From Prevotellaceae bacterium (GTDB lineage Bacteria > Bacteroidota > Bacteroidia > Bacteroidales > UBA932): DNA of 6,084 bases. Below are positions 1 through 5,869 of the stretch, piece after piece. A model generated the notes under the pieces. It saw only the letters and a list, made by a program, of their open reading frames with translations, was not told where the DNA came from and did not search any database. Position 1 is the stretch's first letter, and each line of letters starts with the position of its first letter. The stretch is from contig JAIRLF010000066.1 of NCBI GenBank assembly GCA_031259655.1, forward strand, positions 1-6,084, read 5' to 3'. Position numbers and translations under genes: made by a program.

Positions 1-88
1 CTTTTATTAACTGTTCTTGTGTTTCAGCTATTTCCCACAACGCTAAAAAACCTTCTCCGGCTACTTTTTCTATGGAATATAACGGCAT
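1..88 (-). CDS. 4'-phosphopantetheinyl transferase superfamily protein, N-terminal fragment (cut by window edge)
   Basis: An open frame starts at an ATG at 88-86 and runs off the left edge after 29 codons, beginning MPLYSIEKVAGEGFLALWEI. The start lies three bases after the gldD stop, so it is probably translated from the same transcript as gldE and gldD. The opening MPLY followed by a hydrophobic strand ending in LWEI resembles the first strands of Sfp-type phosphopantetheinyl transferases of Bacteroidota, which are often encoded next to gldD. That family transfers the phosphopantetheine arm of CoA to carrier proteins. The catalytic motifs of the family lie further downstream and are outside the window, so the assignment rests on N-terminal resemblance and gene order. 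It could be another small conserved protein of the gld neighbourhood. Confidence 0.55.
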   Translation of the reverse strand, partial: MPLYSIEKVAGEGFLALWEIAETQEQLIK

Positions 89-91
89 AAC

Positions 92-670
92 TTATTTAGT
101 TTTAAAATCCACTGTTTCAATTAAATGTTCTATATCTTTTCTAAAAAAATCAATCAAGGGAGCCAAAGAATCGCTGTTTGGCGAAGAATAAAAATACAAA
201 GAGCCTCGAAAAAAATGAGTAATGGAATCTGTAACAAAAAATTGTACTGCCGAAGCAGTATTTCCCTCAATATCAAATAATAATCCTACAACATTCTCAT
301 TTTTTGTTTGAATAAATTGAGATTCGATTGCGCTTGCTTTCACATCGTGTGTGTAGGCAAAAACATGAGCATCGTCCAAAAGTTCCGCCAAATTATCACG
401 AACAGGCTTGTAACTAAGATATATAGTCGCCTGATATTGAGGAAAACTCATATTGTACCAGCAATTTTGCCCTTCGACGGGAATCATTTGCCAATATACC
501 GGATATTCAAATCGAAACGGACAAACAGTATCAAACAAGCGATACTGCTTTTCGGGAAAGTCGAACCTCATATATCCCTTAGGTTTAGGCGTATAACTCT
601 CACACGACAACACAATAACCGGAAAGAACAACACAATTATTTTTATACTTATCTTCACCAATTTACACAT
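92..670 (-). CDS. gldD: Gliding motility lipoprotein GldD
   Basis: This is a 192-residue protein if started at the ATG at 670-668. A GTG two codons upstream (676-674) is also in frame, but the ATG leaves a normal lipoprotein signal of charged start, hydrophobic stretch IIVLFFPVIV and lipobox L21-S22-C23, so I prefer it. Cleavage by signal peptidase II would leave a lipid-anchored C23. The mature N-terminus PKPKGYMRFDFPEKQY (residues 28-43) is the hallmark block of GldD, which usually reads PKP.GY.R...P...Y. The length is normal for the family. GldD is an envelope lipoprotein required for gliding in Flavobacterium johnsoniae, and homologues also occur in non-gliding Bacteroidota, so motility of this organism is not implied. 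It follows gldE by 14 nt and precedes the probable phosphopantetheinyl transferase by 3 nt, indicating one operon. Confidence 0.88.
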   Translation of the reverse strand: MCKLVKISIKIIVLFFPVIVLSCESYTPKPKGYMRFDFPEKQYRLFDTVCPFRFEYPVYWQMIPVEGQNCWYNMSFPQYQATIYLSYKPVRDNLAELLDDAHVFAYTHDVKASAIESQFIQTKNENVVGLLFDIEGNTASAVQFFVTDSITHFFRGSLYFYSSPNSDSLAPLIDFFRKDIEHLIETVDFKTK

Positions 671-684
671 TTGCACATTAACTA

Positions 685-1902
685 CTATTCTCTTGTTACT
701 CTGATTATTCTAATTTTCCTGTCATCAACGCTTTCGACCCTGAAAGTCAATCCATACAGTTTCAGCTCTTCGCCTTTTTGGAGAAACTCCCCTTTCAGTT
801 CCAGAAGCAACCCCGCTAAAGTTTCGGTATCGCCTTTGGCGCTTTCGAACAATTCGTGGTCGAGTTGCATTATTCTACAAAAATCAACCAAAGGCGTTTT
901 TCCCTTGAACGAGTAAGAGTTATCCTTTTGTTTCACATAAAAAGTCTCTTCCGATTCGATATCCGATTCGTCGAATATTTCGCCTACAATCTCTTCCAAA
1001 ATATCTTCAAGTGTAACAATACCAATTGTTCCGCCATATTCATCGACAACAATTGCCATGTGGACTTTTCTTTTTTTCATTTCATCAAGCAAAGCATTTA
1101 TTTTCTTGTGTTCCAGAACGAAATACGCTTCGTGGATTAAGTCTTTCCAATCGAAATCTTTGTTATTCCTGATATACGGCAACAAATCCTTGACATATAA
1201 AACCCCTTTAATATGGTCTAAATCATCTTCATAGACCGGAAGTCTCGAATAACCCGATTCGACGACAATAGAATATAAGGTATCGAAATCTACCGAAATA
1301 TCTACCGCCGAAACATCCATTCTACTCGAAAGAATGTCTTTAACATCAATATCGACAGTGTTTTGTAAGGCTTCAAACACCTGTGAATCAATAATCTCGT
1401 CGGATTTATTACGAAATTCTTCCGTATCTTTATTATCGTTATTCTCTGGAAATGAAACTTTTACAACAGGAGAAAACAAAAACCATACAACCCTGATGAA
1501 AGGATAAAATAAGGCAAGATACTGTAACCGTTTGGCGCCGTATCGTTTAAGAAGAAAAACGAGTGTCAGCAAAAACAGGAATATACCCGCTTCCGATAAA
1601 ATCAGATACGAATTAGTCGTATCCGGAAAATAATAGAGCAGTAAATGCCGAATCAACAGGGCAATAGACACAAACAAAATCGTCTTTGCAATCCACAGCG
1701 CTTCGACAAGCTTCAAATGTTTCTCGGCAATAAACTGTTGTTTGAAATTTCCTTTTTGTCTGATTTCAGGGTCTTTAGAAGCCAAAACTATTCCCGATGC
1801 GACAGACAGGGTAAAAATCAACAATAAACAAAGCGTCAATAACACCCATTCTTCAGCCAAAAATGGGCAGGTTAACAAATACAGGCTACTCGGAGGTTCC
1901 AA
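685..1902 (-). CDS. gldE: Gliding motility-associated protein GldE (CBS/CorC-HlyC family membrane protein)
   Basis: A 405-residue inner-membrane protein. About four hydrophobic segments lie near residues 18-41, 70-92, 99-119 and 126-148, corresponding to a DUF21/CNNM-like membrane part. A tandem CBS pair follows: the first repeat includes SRLPVYEDDLDHIKGVLYVK (219-238), and the second includes VVDEYGGTIGIVTLEDI (285-301) followed by LEEIVGEIFDE, the classic CorC/HlyC block. A CorC/HlyC C-terminal domain occupies about 323-403. The start is a TTG at 1902-1900. A stop codon lies two codons upstream at 1908-1906, there is no ATG before codon 195, and the N-terminus MEPPSSL fits GldE proteins, which often begin with an M-[D/E]-P-rich motif. 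A GTG at codon 20 would cut into the first membrane segment. The family includes proteins linked to Mg/Co efflux; GldE itself is needed for gliding in F. johnsoniae, with unknown biochemistry. It is the first gene of the gldE-gldD operon. Confidence 0.9.
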   Translation of the reverse strand: MEPPSSLYLLTCPFLAEEWVLLTLCLLLIFTLSVASGIVLASKDPEIRQKGNFKQQFIAEKHLKLVEALWIAKTILFVSIALLIRHLLLYYFPDTTNSYLILSEAGIFLFLLTLVFLLKRYGAKRLQYLALFYPFIRVVWFLFSPVVKVSFPENNDNKDTEEFRNKSDEIIDSQVFEALQNTVDIDVKDILSSRMDVSAVDISVDFDTLYSIVVESGYSRLPVYEDDLDHIKGVLYVKDLLPYIRNNKDFDWKDLIHEAYFVLEHKKINALLDEMKKRKVHMAIVVDEYGGTIGIVTLEDILEEIVGEIFDESDIESEETFYVKQKDNSYSFKGKTPLVDFCRIMQLDHELFESAKGDTETLAGLLLELKGEFLQKGEELKLYGLTFRVESVDDRKIRIIRVTRE

Positions 1903-1952
1903 CGTCTATACAATTTTAAATTAAACACAAAAATCTTTAACATTCTGCGATG

Positions 1953-1960
1953 CAAATATA
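1953..1960 (-). promoter_or_regulatory. Promoter -7 element for the gldE operon
   Basis: Read on the minus strand, 1960-1953 is TATATTTG, an exact match to the Bacteroidota -7 consensus TAnnTTTG. It lies about 50 nt upstream of the gldE TTG start and would initiate near 1945. No good TTTG -33 element sits 19-20 nt upstream, so only half of the promoter is well supported. Confidence 0.55.
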
Positions 1961-1996
1961 CACAGAATTTTTAGAAAAGTATACACATACAATTTT

Positions 1997-2028
1997 TTTG
2001 CCTGCAAAATCACATTTTTTTATGTTTG
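1997..2028 (+). promoter_or_regulatory. Consensus Bacteroidota promoter facing aroB, with no gene directly after it
   Basis: TTTG at 1997-2000 is followed by a 20-nt spacer and TATGTTTG at 2021-2028, matching both halves of the TTTG / TAnnTTTG sigma-ABfr promoter. Transcription would begin near 2034 and run into the AT-rich stretch. It could give aroB a leader of about 470 nt or make a separate small RNA. In such AT-rich sequence a chance match is possible. Confidence 0.4.
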
Positions 2029-2076
2029 AAAATTTACAGTAATCAATTTTCACTAATGTAAGTTATAGTATTTAAA

Positions 2077-2104
2077 TATAGCATATTATAATTATTATGC
2101 TATA
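2077..2104. repeat. 9-bp perfect inverted repeat with 10-nt loop
   Basis: The left arm TATAGCATA (2077-2085) pairs perfectly with the right arm TATGCTATA (2096-2104), and the loop is A/T only. The stem contains two G:C pairs. It has no following T-run typical of an intrinsic terminator. It lies about 45 nt after the predicted start of the orphan promoter at 1997-2028, so it could form near the 5' end of that transcript. Confidence 0.6.
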
Positions 2105-2271
2105 ATAGTATTATTTTAAATAAATATTATGCAGTTATAACATTATTATCGTATATGTTTTATAATAAAGTTATTATCTAAGATAGATTATTTATAATAT
2201 ATAATAATTAAGGTGCTTAAACATACAAATTAATATTATATATCTGAAAAAAAGAATTTTATATAAATATG

Positions 2272-2285
2272 TTATTATATAATAA
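2272..2285. repeat. Perfect 14-bp A/T palindrome
   Basis: TTATTATATAATAA at 2272-2285 equals its own reverse complement. It consists of A and T only and lies in DNA of about 14% G+C, where such palindromes arise easily, so no function is assigned. Confidence 0.5.
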
Positions 2286-2425
2286 TATTCTTATTACATT
2301 ATTTTATTACGGCATAATTAATGTATATGATTGTAAATATGTACATTACTATATATTCTCATTAAATTGTATTTATTTATAAAACACATAAAATTTTGTG
2401 GATTCTGTAAGCATTTTTACAACTG

Positions 2426-2458
2426 TTTTGCCGGCGTTTTGTCGGCATTTTGCAAATA
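2426..2458 (+). repeat. Three tandem 11-bp repeats upstream of the aroB -7 element
   Basis: Three consecutive 11-bp units begin with TTTTG: TTTTGCCGGCG (2426-2436), TTTTGTCGGCA (2437-2447) and the diverged TTTTGCAAATA (2448-2458). The first two also form an inverted pair, TGCCG (2429-2433) with CGGCA (2443-2447). The 11-bp spacing is about one helical turn, so a protein bound to successive units would contact the same face of DNA. The block ends 6 bp before the aroB -7 element and covers the -33 region, so it is a candidate operator or activator site. Confidence 0.5.
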
Positions 2459-2464
2459 AACCAT

Positions 2465-2472
2465 TATCTTTG
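2465..2472 (+). promoter_or_regulatory. Promoter -7 element for the aroB-dgt-folK operon
   Basis: TATCTTTG at 2465-2472 matches the Bacteroidota -7 consensus TAnnTTTG exactly, giving a predicted start near 2478 and a leader of about 29 nt before the aroB ATG. TTTG elements occur upstream, but at 23-nt (2438-2441) or 12-nt (2449-2452) spacing rather than the usual 19-20, both within the 11-bp tandem repeats. This departure could mean that the promoter depends on a regulator binding there. Confidence 0.65.
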
Positions 2473-2506
2473 CACTTTTATTAACGAAAAGTAATTGATA
2501 TAATAA

Positions 2507-3544
2507 ATGATTTTAAAACTTCCAGATGGTCGCAGATCTTCGATTTTGATTGGAGAAAATATCGAAAATCTCTCTAATTATCTCAACTCGGAAAAGGTTT
2601 TTATTCTGACAAATCCAAACATATCAGATTTGTATTCAGATATTTTCCCGAAAAAAACGACCGTAATAACGATTCCGGGCGGCGAAAAAAACAAAAATTT
2701 GAATACTGTTCTTGAAACAATCAGGCAACTTATAGCCGCAGGAGCCGACAGAAAGAGTGTCATTGTGGGCTTTGGCGGTGGTATTGTGTGTGATATGACG
2801 GGTTTTATCGCTTCGATTTATATGCGTGGCGTGAAATTCGGTTTCGTTGCTACATCCCTTATGGCTCAGGTAGATGCAAGCGTTGGAGGCAAAAACGGCG
2901 TAAACTGCGACGGATACAAAAATATGATTGGGGTTTTCAACCAGCCCGATTTTGTAGTGTGCGACCCGAAAACCTTGAAAACACTTCCGGAACGGGAGTT
3001 GAAAGCCGGTATAGCTGAGGTTATTAAATGTGGTTTGATTGCTAACAACAACTTGTTTTCATTCATAGAAAACAATATCGACGCTATCCTGAACTGCGAG
3101 GAGGATAAGATTTATACTGTTGTGAATGAAAGTGTTGAAATAAAAGCCCGAATTGTTGAAGCCGACGAAAAAGAATCGGGCGAACGGAAAAAGTTGAATC
3201 TTGGACATACTTTCGGTCATGCTGTTGAAAAACACTCGAATAACATTCTCCATGGAGAAGCTGTGAGCATCGGTTTAGTGATTGCCGCAAAAATTTCGGA
3301 ACAGCTGAATCTGATTACAAATGAGGATTTTAGACGTATACAAAATGTTTTGAAAAAAACAGGATTGCCCGTAACTACAGACATATCATCCGCCAATTTG
3401 CTGGAAGCGATTGGTAAAGACAAAAAACGCGAAAACGATTTTGTACATTTCGTATTAAACAGGGGTATAGGCAGTTCGGAAATCAGGGAAATCTCTTTCG
3501 ACAAACTTGCGACTTTGCTGGAAAAAGCATTGAACGCATTGTAA
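2507..3544 (+). CDS. aroB: 3-dehydroquinate synthase
   Basis: A 345-residue cytoplasmic enzyme that converts DAHP to 3-dehydroquinate, the second step of the shikimate pathway, using NAD and a divalent metal. The N-terminal NAD domain shows PGGEKNKN (57-64) and the glycine-rich GFGGGIVCDMTGF (88-100). The substrate block VDASVGGKNGVN (122-133) follows, with catalytic-type lysine K129. Metal ligands by comparison with the characterised Aspergillus enzyme are E171 (in AGIAEVIKCG), H234 (in LGHTFGHA) and H249 (in HGEAV), all present, so the enzyme should be active. Length is normal for the bacterial family. The ATG at 2507 is about 30 nt after the predicted transcription start. No Shine-Dalgarno sequence is visible and the leader is A/T-rich, as is usual in this phylum. 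It is the first gene of an operon with dgt, 22 nt downstream. Confidence 0.95.
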   Translation: MILKLPDGRRSSILIGENIENLSNYLNSEKVFILTNPNISDLYSDIFPKKTTVITIPGGEKNKNLNTVLETIRQLIAAGADRKSVIVGFGGGIVCDMTGFIASIYMRGVKFGFVATSLMAQVDASVGGKNGVNCDGYKNMIGVFNQPDFVVCDPKTLKTLPERELKAGIAEVIKCGLIANNNLFSFIENNIDAILNCEEDKIYTVVNESVEIKARIVEADEKESGERKKLNLGHTFGHAVEKHSNNILHGEAVSIGLVIAAKISEQLNLITNEDFRRIQNVLKKTGLPVTTDISSANLLEAIGKDKKRENDFVHFVLNRGIGSSEIREISFDKLATLLEKALNAL

Positions 3545-3566
3545 TACGCATAATTCACTTATTAAT

Positions 3567-4976
3567 ATGGATTTAAACAAGCTATATTCGAGTAAAAGAA
3601 CCGGAAAAAATACCGGACAGGAACAGTCGCGTTCAATATATAGACGTGATTATGACCGCATTATATTTTCGTCGGCTTTTAGAAGATTGCAAAACAAAAC
3701 TCAGGTTTTCCCTCTACCGGGTAGTATCTTTGTACACAACAGGTTAACTCATTCTTTGGAAGTTTCGTCAGTGGGACGTTCGTTGGGCGCTATAGCGGGC
3801 GAATATATTGCATCGAAATATCCGGCGGATTTAACTCCCGAAAGTATGGAGTTTTATCTTCATGATTTACAGGATGTAATCGCCGCTGCCTGCTTGTGTC
3901 ATGACATTGGAAATCCTTCGTTCGGACATTCGGGAGAAGATGCTATTGCGGAGTATTTCAGGGAGAAAGAACACAGTTCCGAGTTCAAAAACAATTTTTC
4001 CACAACTCAATGGGCAGATTTGACAAACTTCGAAGGTAATGCAAACGCTATCCGTTGCCTGACTTCCAAACAATCAGGTAAAGAATCCGGCGGATTGGGA
4101 CTGACTTTCCCTACTTTGGCTTCGATAATGAAATATCCATGCGCTTCGACGGCGATAAACAAAAAAATACTTCACCGTAAAAAATTTGGTTATTTACAAG
4201 CAGATAGAGATATTTTTATGGAAATTGCCGCAGAGACAGGGATGAAAAAAGATTTGGCAGCATACACGCAATCTTCGGAAAACCACGCAGATGTATATTA
4301 CCGGCATCCTTTTGTGTGGCTTGTCGAAGCTGCCGATGATATTTGTTACAATATAATAGATATGGAAGATGCTCATCGTCTGCGCATTATCGAGCATAAC
4401 GAATGTGTCGAAGTGTTTTTGCAATTGCTTAAAGAACCGGAAAGCGATAATATCAAACATATCGAGGCACGACTAACTTCGATTGAAGATAAAAATTCGC
4501 AAATATCCTATCTGCGCGCAAAATCAATTAGTTACCTTATCTATCGTGCAGGGGAACTGTTCAAGGAAAATCTGGATAAAATACTGTCCGGAACTTTGGA
4601 TAGCGCTATTTATGACCTGATTAAGAGTAATAATTCTTCGCTGTCGTATATCGAAAAATTTTCTGTTGAGAACATCTATAACCACCGGTCGGTGGTCGAA
4701 ATCGAAAACGCCGGTTATAATGTCATGCGGGAACTGTTGCAACACTTTATTCCTCCGATGTTTAAACCCTGTAATCAAAGGCGTAAAATCGAAGACAAGG
4801 CAGTGAAACTGATTCCCCGCCAATTTCTTTTCGACACGGAAGAGCCTTATATGAAAGTACTTGGCGTTATCGACTACATCTCGGGCATGACAGATAACTA
4901 TGCTGTGGACTTATATAAAAGAATAAAAGGTATTGACATGGGAATGAACTCAGGTTCAATGTCTTTCTCGAAATAA
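3567..4976 (+). CDS. dgt: Deoxyguanosinetriphosphate triphosphohydrolase (HD-domain dNTPase)
   Basis: A 469-residue HD-superfamily hydrolase, expected to cleave dGTP, and perhaps other dNTPs, to the deoxynucleoside and tripolyphosphate. The N-terminus has the family block YRRDYDRIIFSSAFRRLQNKTQVFPL (25-50, key residues RD-R--FS-AFRRL--KTQV), followed by RLTHSLEV (59-66) with metal ligand H62. The HD pair H112-D113 lies in CHDIGNPSFGHSGE. FEGNAN (155-160) matches the FEGNAQ motif, and the last HD aspartate lies in EAADDICY (D257/D258). All four HD ligands are therefore present. The length is close to the roughly 500-residue E. coli Dgt rather than the shorter dgt-like proteins. It begins 22 nt after aroB with no visible ribosome binding site, and folK starts 13 nt after its stop. 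It may limit dGTP pools or act in phage defence, as some Dgt enzymes do; nothing here shows either. Confidence 0.93.
   Translation: MDLNKLYSSKRTGKNTGQEQSRSIYRRDYDRIIFSSAFRRLQNKTQVFPLPGSIFVHNRLTHSLEVSSVGRSLGAIAGEYIASKYPADLTPESMEFYLHDLQDVIAAACLCHDIGNPSFGHSGEDAIAEYFREKEHSSEFKNNFSTTQWADLTNFEGNANAIRCLTSKQSGKESGGLGLTFPTLASIMKYPCASTAINKKILHRKKFGYLQADRDIFMEIAAETGMKKDLAAYTQSSENHADVYYRHPFVWLVEAADDICYNIIDMEDAHRLRIIEHNECVEVFLQLLKEPESDNIKHIEARLTSIEDKNSQISYLRAKSISYLIYRAGELFKENLDKILSGTLDSAIYDLIKSNNSSLSYIEKFSVENIYNHRSVVEIENAGYNVMRELLQHFIPPMFKPCNQRRKIEDKAVKLIPRQFLFDTEEPYMKVLGVIDYISGMTDNYAVDLYKRIKGIDMGMNSGSMSFSK
4681..4696 (+). repeat. G/C-rich 7-bp palindrome inside dgt
   Basis: ACCACCGGTCGGTGGT has two 7-bp arms (ACCACCG and CGGTGGT) around a 2-nt centre. 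It encodes part of the sequence NHRSVVEI in the C-terminal half of Dgt. It is unusually G/C-rich for this gene. Codon constraint plus chance could explain it. Confidence 0.35.
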
Positions 4977-4989
4977 AAACAATTTGCCG

Positions 4990-5478
4990 ATGAAAGTATA
5001 TTTACTTACCGGAAGCAATCTTGGCGACAGGAAATCGTATCTCGATAATGCGAAACAAAGTCTGTGCAACTCTGTAGGAGAGTTACTTAACGAATCGTCT
5101 GTTTATGAGTCCGAGCCATGGGGATTTGCTTCGAAAAACGCTTTTCTGAATCAGGTCTTACTCTACGAAACTGTATTGACTCCCAACGAAATACTGCAAA
5201 TAATCGGCGTTATCGAAACGGAAAACGGCAGAGCGCGTACAGAAAACGGATATTCGTCCCGAAATTTAGATATTGACATCCTTTTTTACGATAATCTGAT
5301 ATTAAACTCTGTAAATTTGACGATTCCACATCCAATGTTACACAAACGAAGATTCACACTGTTGCCGCTGTCCGAAATCTCACCCAACTTGACACATCCT
5401 GTCTTTAAACTAAATATCAGCGATTTACTCGAAAAATGCGAAGATTCGGGAATAGTATCAGAATTTACAGAATTTTAG
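4990..5478 (+). CDS. folK: 2-amino-4-hydroxy-6-hydroxymethyldihydropteridine diphosphokinase (HPPK)
   Basis: A 162-residue cytoplasmic enzyme that transfers pyrophosphate from ATP to 6-hydroxymethyl-dihydropterin, giving the pterin that is joined to p-aminobenzoate in folate synthesis. I start it at the ATG at 4990; a TTG two codons upstream is in frame, but GSNLGD (8-13) then sits where it does in other HPPKs. Further motifs are YESEPWGF (39-46), the R81-x-R83 arginines, RNLDIDILFY (91-100) with Mg-binding D95 and D97 at the same numbers as in E. coli HPPK, and IPHPMLHKRRFTLLPLSEI (112-130). The enzyme should be active, and the length is normal for a single-domain form without a folB or folP fusion. 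It is the last gene of the aroB-dgt-folK operon. AroB feeds the pathway that makes p-aminobenzoate, so its placement makes metabolic sense. The final codons, V-S-E-F-T-E-F and stop, are repeated downstream. Confidence 0.95.
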   Translation: MKVYLLTGSNLGDRKSYLDNAKQSLCNSVGELLNESSVYESEPWGFASKNAFLNQVLLYETVLTPNEILQIIGVIETENGRARTENGYSSRNLDIDILFYDNLILNSVNLTIPHPMLHKRRFTLLPLSEISPNLTHPVFKLNISDLLEKCEDSGIVSEFTEF

Positions 5479-5537
5479 AACGGAACAGAATGATTTACAA
5501 TGATGCTTTTTGTATCGGAATTTACAGAATTTTAGAA
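5455..5537 (+). repeat. Direct repeat pair duplicating the 3' end of folK
   Basis: A 26-bp segment at 5455-5480, covering the last codons and stop of folK, recurs at 5512-5537 with one mismatch (A5460 versus G5517). The offset is 57 bp, a multiple of three, so the second copy keeps the folK frame and again reads V-S-E-F-T-E-F and stop. The frame between the copies is interrupted by TAG and TGA. A weaker third echo (CAGAATGATTTACAATG) lies between them near 5487-5503. Confidence 0.8.
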
Positions 5538-5545
5538 TTGTATAA

Positions 5546-5565
5546 TGTACCCCAATTTTCGGACA
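5546..5565. mobile_element. Possible IS3-family terminal repeat remnant
   Basis: TGTACCCCAATTTTCGGACA resembles the ends of many IS3-family elements, which start TG, carry a CCCC-A-TT core and end in a GGACA-like block. It begins 8 bp after the duplicated folK tail. No transposase frame survives on either side: both strands have stops within 20-30 codons. If real, it is a solo end or a scar. Similarity of 20 bp judged from memory is weak evidence. Confidence 0.3.
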
Positions 5566-5758
5566 GCAGTCAAGTTTAAATGAATTGAGTTCACGTTACG
5601 AACTGGAAGTTATTTTGAATTTTATAACAAAAAACACCCACACCAGAGTCTTGATTATTTTTGTCCTTTATCCTTTAAGTGTTTAAATTAAATACAATGG
5701 GAAGAGAACGAATGAAGTTTTTTTAAAACTGTTTAATAATTAAATAATTGTTGTTCTT

Positions 5759-5869
5759 TTAATCGAATTTCCCAAAATGCCTTCCCTCGTCTTTTTTATC
5801 CGAGATTATTACGCCGGTAATATCCCTAAGTACTTTGTCCAAGCTAATTGGAAAACAAAGAGTATGGGA
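5759..5869 (-). pseudogene. Unrecognised coding-like fragment, possibly a decayed gene
   Basis: On the minus strand a 36-codon frame without an ATG runs from just after a stop at 5872-5870 to a TAA at 5761-5759. Its second half, DKVLRDITGVIISDKKDEG, has the mixed hydrophobic and charged pattern of real protein rather than A/T-driven noise, and the local G+C is higher than in flanking non-coding DNA. The opposite strand holds a 41-codon ATG frame at 5777-5902 (MPSLVFFIRDYY...), which could instead be the coding one, though its start lacks a promoter or ribosome binding site. I do not recognise either. Both may be by-products of non-coding sequence. Confidence 0.2.

Larger units (their letters stand above)
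1903..2506. other. Divergent intergenic region between gldE and aroB, with a very AT-rich core
   Basis: This 604-bp region separates two outward-facing operons. By hand count, 2041-2400 contains about 51 G+C in 360 bases (roughly 14%), far below the neighbouring genes. It contains a 9-bp inverted repeat (2077-2104), a perfect 14-bp A/T palindrome (2272-2285), an orphan consensus promoter (1997-2028), and a G/C-richer block of three 11-bp repeats at 2426-2458 next to the aroB promoter. The only notable reading frame is a 37-codon one at 2269-2382, made almost entirely of Y, I, L and N codons, which I take as a product of composition. No tRNA, rRNA or recognised riboswitch was seen. Confidence 0.8.

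Noticed and set aside
308..916. 202-codon plus-strand ORF over gldD and the end of gldE
   Set aside because: It lies antisense to two well-supported genes, with no recognisable domain and no promoter; it is a shadow frame.
1953..1987. Near-matches to DnaA boxes next to the AT-rich stretch, suggesting a replication origin
   Set aside because: Each match has a mismatch, they overlap the gldE promoter, no cluster of boxes is present, and dnaA/dnaN or other origin-linked genes are absent.
2269..2382. 37-codon ORF in the AT-rich intergenic region
   Set aside because: Its residues are almost all Y, I, L, N, F and V, as expected from A/T-only sequence; no ribosome binding site or promoter spacing supports it.
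3217..3558. 113-codon minus-strand ORF over aroB
   Set aside because: Antisense to conserved aroB motifs and without protein-like conservation; a shadow frame.
5588..5604. AGTTC/GAACT inverted repeat as an operator or attachment site
   Set aside because: Five-base arms are expected by chance and no neighbouring gene or integrase supports a role.
5609..5628. GTTAT/ATAAC inverted repeat
   Set aside because: Short A/T-rich arms in AT-rich sequence; no T-run or other context.
5716..5730. AGTTTT/AAAACT hairpin as a folK terminator
   Set aside because: The stem is nearly all A:T with one G:C pair and is followed by GTTTAATAATT rather than a T-run; it also lies about 240 nt after folK.
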